From NCBI GenBank assembly GCA_018058095.1, contig JAGPCO010000046.1, positions 1 through 52,844 on the forward strand: DNA of 52,844 bases. The letters are read 5' to 3'. The notes under the pieces are model-generated. The model did not search any database. It was not told the origin of the DNA and saw only the letters and a list, made by a program, of their open reading frames with translations. This DNA is from Kofleriaceae bacterium. Lineage in GTDB: Bacteria > Myxococcota_A > Polyangia > Haliangiales > Haliangiaceae. Shown here piece after piece: positions 50,279 to 52,844 of the stretch (positions are counted from its first letter, which is position 1; each line of letters begins with the position of its first letter). The position numbers were made by a program, and so were the translations under genes.

Positions 50279-52844
50279 GTCGGCCCGTTCAGGTCGGCCG
50301 GCGGGTCGGGTGCGGCCGGGGGCGGGGTGGTTCGGGCCAGGCGCAGGCGGAAGCTGGCGCCGCCGCCGGGGTGGTTGCGGGCGGTCAGCTCGCCGCCGTG
50401 GGCGCGGGCGATGGCGCGGCAGATGGCGAGGCCGAGCCCGGCCCCGCTGCTGGCCGGGTTGGCGCCGCGGTAGAACTTCTCGAACACCCGCTCCTCGTCC
50501 CCGGCGGCCAGCCCGGCCCCGTGATCCCGCACCTCGAGCTCGAGGTAGTCGTCGTCCTGGCTCGATCGCAGCTCGATCGCGGTCCCGGCCGGCGTGTGCT
50601 TGTCGGCGTTCTCGAGCAGGTTGACCAGCAGCTGCTCGAGCAGGACCGGATCGACCAGCACCAGCTCGAGCGGGTCGGCCAGGGCGACGGTGACGGCGCG
50701 GCCGGCCAGGCGGGCCTCGAGCCGGTGCAACGCCGAGCCGACCAGCTCCTCGACCGGGACCCAGTCGCGCCGGAGCACGAGCGTGCCCGACTCGAGGCGG
50801 GTCATGTCGAGCAGGTTGCCGACCAGGCGCTCGAGCCGGGCCGCCTCGGTCACGATGTCGTCGAGGAGCGCGTCGCGGCTGGCCGCCGGCAGATCGGGCG
50901 CGTCGCGCAGCGTGGTGCCGGCGCCGGTGATGGCCGCGAGCGGGGTGCGCAGGTCGTGCGACACCGCGGACAGCAGCGACGACCGCAGCTCCTCGGCCTC
51001 GGCCCGGACCGCCGACGCCCGCGCCCGATCGGCCAGGTCGGCCCGGGCCAGCGCGCCGGCGACCTGCCGCGCGAACAGGTCGAGCAGGTGTTGCCCGTCG
51101 ACGCTCGGGCCACGCCCGGCGCGCGGGCGCAGCACGAGCACGCCCGGGCGGGTGCTGCCGACGGTGAGCGGGACCGCCAGCACCGGGGTGCCGGGCAACG
51201 TGTCGGTGCCCAGGCCGGCGGCATCGCCACGGTCGAGCGCCCAGCGCACCACGCCGAGCTCGCGCGCGTCGAGCAGCGCCTGCGGCTGGCTGCACGCCAG
51301 CAGCTCGGGCGCGGCCGGGCGCGCCGCGAAGACCCAGGCCACCGCGTCGAACGCCTCGGCGGCGCGGCGGCAGGCGGCGGCGGCGATCTCCTCGGCCCGC
51401 TCCGCCGCTGACAGCTCCTGGGTCAGGGCGAACAGGGCGGCGGTGCGCTCCTCGCGCCCGACCGCGAACCGCTCCTGCGCGCGCAACCGACCGGCCAGGG
51501 CGCTGATGGCCAGGCCAGTCGCGAACATCATGGCGAAGGTCAGGAAATAGCGCTGGTCGGTGACCGAGAAGGTCAGGTATGGCGGCACGAAGAAGAAGTC
51601 GTACGCCGCCACCGCCAGCGCCGCCGCCACCAGCGACGGCCCGCGCCCGAACCAGGTGGCGGCGACCATGACCGCCAGCAGGAACAGCATCTCGGGATCG
51701 GGCAGGTCGACCAGGCGACGCAGCCCGAGCGCCACCGCGGTGGCCAGCGCGACCACCGCCACCCCCGCCAGGTAGCTGCGCCCTGGCTCGGCCGCGCCGG
51801 CCCGGGCGGCCGGGCGCGCCGACGCGGGCGTGGGCGCGTCGCCGCCGATGACGTGGACGTCGATGTCGGCGCTGCCGCGGACCAGGCTGTCGAGGAGCGA
51901 GCCGCGCACGCGGTCGCGCAGGCGCGGGTGGGTCGGCTTGCCGACGACGATGCGGGTCACGTTGTGGCGCCGGGCGTAGCTCAGCACGGCGTCGGCGACC
52001 GTGACCCCGGTCAGGCGGGCGATGCTGGCGCCGAGCCCGGCCGCATCCCGCAGGTGGGTGTCGAGCTGCTCTCGATCGCGCTCGGACAGTCCGCGGCTGG
52101 TCGGCGCCTCGACGTGGGCGGCCACCCACGGGCAGTGCAGGCCGGCCGCCATGCGGGCGGCGGCGCGGATGAGGCGGGCCGAGCTCGGCGCCGGTCCGAC
52201 CGCGACCAGGATGCGCTCGCCGGCCGGCCAGGCCTCGGTCACGCCGTGCTCTTGCCGGAACTCCCGCACGTCGTCGTCGACGCGCTGCGCGGTCCGGCGC
52301 AGGGCCAGCTCGCGCAGGGCCAGCAGGTTGCCGCGCTGGAAGAAGTGCTCGGCCGCGCGCCGGGCCTGGTCGGGCAGGTAGACCTTGCCCTCGCGCAGGC
52401 GCTGCAGCAGCTCCTCCGGCGACAGGTCGACCAGCTCGATGGCGTCGGCCTCGTCGAGGATGGAGTCGGGCACGGTCTCGCGGACCGAGACCCGGGTGAT
52501 CTGCGCCACCACGTCGCTCAGGCTGTCGACGTGCTGGACGTTGACGGTGGTGAAGACGTCGATGCCGGCGTCGAGGAGCTCCTCGACGTCTTGCCAGCGC
52601 TTGGGGTGGCGTGAGCCAGGCGCGTTGGTGTGGGCCAGCTCGTCGATCAGGATGAGCTGGGGCCGACGGGCCAGCGCGGCGTCGAGGTCGAACTCCTCGA
52701 GGGTGTGGTCGCGGTAGGCGACCTTGCGGCGCGGCAACAGGTCGAGCCCGAGCAGCAGCGCCGCGGTGTCGGCGCGGCGGTGGGTCTCGACCACCCCGAC
52801 GACGACGTCCAGCTTGTGGTCGATGACCAGGTCGCGCGCGACCT
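50275..52844 (-). CDS. kdpD: KdpD-like sensor histidine kinase, N-terminus outside window
   Basis: The frame is open to the right window edge, so the N-terminal ATP-binding part is cut off. The visible ~856 residues show the KdpD sensor domain (DVVVGVVETHRRADTAAL; LILIDELAHTNAPGSRHPKR; FTTVNVQHVDSLSDVV), a universal-stress-like domain (ILVAVGPAPSSARLIRAAAR), four close membrane helices (e.g. YLAGVAVVALATAVALGLRR), a GAF-like region, the phospho-acceptor His in LLSAVSHDLRTPLAAITGAG and a HATPase domain (NLLENADKHTPAG; GAGLGLAICRAIARAHGG). It senses low K+ or turgor and phosphorylates KdpE. Full-length family members are ~890-900 residues, so only a few dozen residues are missing. Confidence 0.93.
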   Translation of the reverse strand, partial: VARDLVIDHKLDVVVGVVETHRRADTAALLLGLDLLPRRKVAYRDHTLEEFDLDAALARRPQLILIDELAHTNAPGSRHPKRWQDVEELLDAGIDVFTTVNVQHVDSLSDVVAQITRVSVRETVPDSILDEADAIELVDLSPEELLQRLREGKVYLPDQARRAAEHFFQRGNLLALRELALRRTAQRVDDDVREFRQEHGVTEAWPAGERILVAVGPAPSSARLIRAAARMAAGLHCPWVAAHVEAPTSRGLSERDREQLDTHLRDAAGLGASIARLTGVTVADAVLSYARRHNVTRIVVGKPTHPRLRDRVRGSLLDSLVRGSADIDVHVIGGDAPTPASARPAARAGAAEPGRSYLAGVAVVALATAVALGLRRLVDLPDPEMLFLLAVMVAATWFGRGPSLVAAALAVAAYDFFFVPPYLTFSVTDQRYFLTFAMMFATGLAISALAGRLRAQERFAVGREERTAALFALTQELSAAERAEEIAAAACRRAAEAFDAVAWVFAARPAAPELLACSQPQALLDARELGVVRWALDRGDAAGLGTDTLPGTPVLAVPLTVGSTRPGVLVLRPRAGRGPSVDGQHLLDLFARQVAGALARADLADRARASAVRAEAEELRSSLLSAVSHDLRTPLAAITGAGTTLRDAPDLPAASRDALLDDIVTEAARLERLVGNLLDMTRLESGTLVLRRDWVPVEELVGSALHRLEARLAGRAVTVALADPLELVLVDPVLLEQLLVNLLENADKHTPAGTAIELRSSQDDDYLELEVRDHGAGLAAGDEERVFEKFYRGANPASSGAGLGLAICRAIARAHGGELTARNHPGGGASFRLRLARTTPPPAAPDPPADLNGPT

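Overview
The window is high-GC bacterial DNA. It has lipoproteins with Asp/Ala/Pro-rich linkers, many 4-base ATGA/GTGA start-stop overlaps, a family B DNA polymerase and an AAA+ ATPase of the kind found near contractile injection systems. This combination suggests a member of the Myxococcota (Haliangium/Kofleriaceae-like deltaproteobacteria). That assignment is an inference from gene content and composition; no rRNA or other marker is present. I saw no tRNA, rRNA or CRISPR array.

Region 1 (2-10342) is an envelope or exopolysaccharide cluster: a processive membrane glycosyltransferase cut by the window edge, a GT4 enzyme, an acyltransferase-3 membrane protein, two GT2-type proteins (one with two GT2 domains) and a CgeB-like transferase, mostly in a translationally coupled run. 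A reverse-strand, visibly lower-GC gene for a secreted barrel-like protein with FG-GAP/VCBS-like repeats sits inside it.

Region 2 (about 10447-22696) is a second sugar cluster. It starts beside a decayed IS66 transposase end and carries rfbBDAC (dTDP-L-rhamnose synthesis), a GT2 protein, a WsaF-like rhamnosyltransferase fusion, an epimerase/dehydratase and two methyltransferases, all on + with lower GC than the flanks. It ends abruptly at a truncated reverse-strand rfbD, next to a second, high-GC rfbB. This looks like an acquired or recombined rhamnan-type cluster inserted into an older rhamnose locus.

Region 3 (22784-27642) is a small accessory zone: a cupredoxin-like lipoprotein, a HicAB module whose toxin carries an in-frame stop, a VapBC module with a perfect inverted repeat over the antitoxin start codon, and a family B DNA polymerase.

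Region 4 (27748-34223) is the most interesting part: an AAA+ ATPase with a degenerate and an intact AAA module, overlapped by one base with a 1509-residue protein. That protein has TPR-like N-terminal repeats, an ADP-ribosyltransferase domain with R / STS / ExE motifs, and a C-terminal domain with a candidate Cys-His pair. I read it as an injection-system-type ATPase paired with a large toxin/effector.

Region 5 (34268-45989) is membrane transport: two P2-type cation ATPases, an MFS transporter, an ABC transporter (ATPase, FtsX-like permease, HlyD-like adaptor), a GNAT acetyltransferase and a broken Uma2-family gene.

Region 6 (46004-52844) holds alkylation repair (an AlkC/AlkD-like protein converging on an ada-alkB operon across a hairpin-rich gap), then kdpE and kdpD (KdpD cut by the window end), which normally control potassium uptake.
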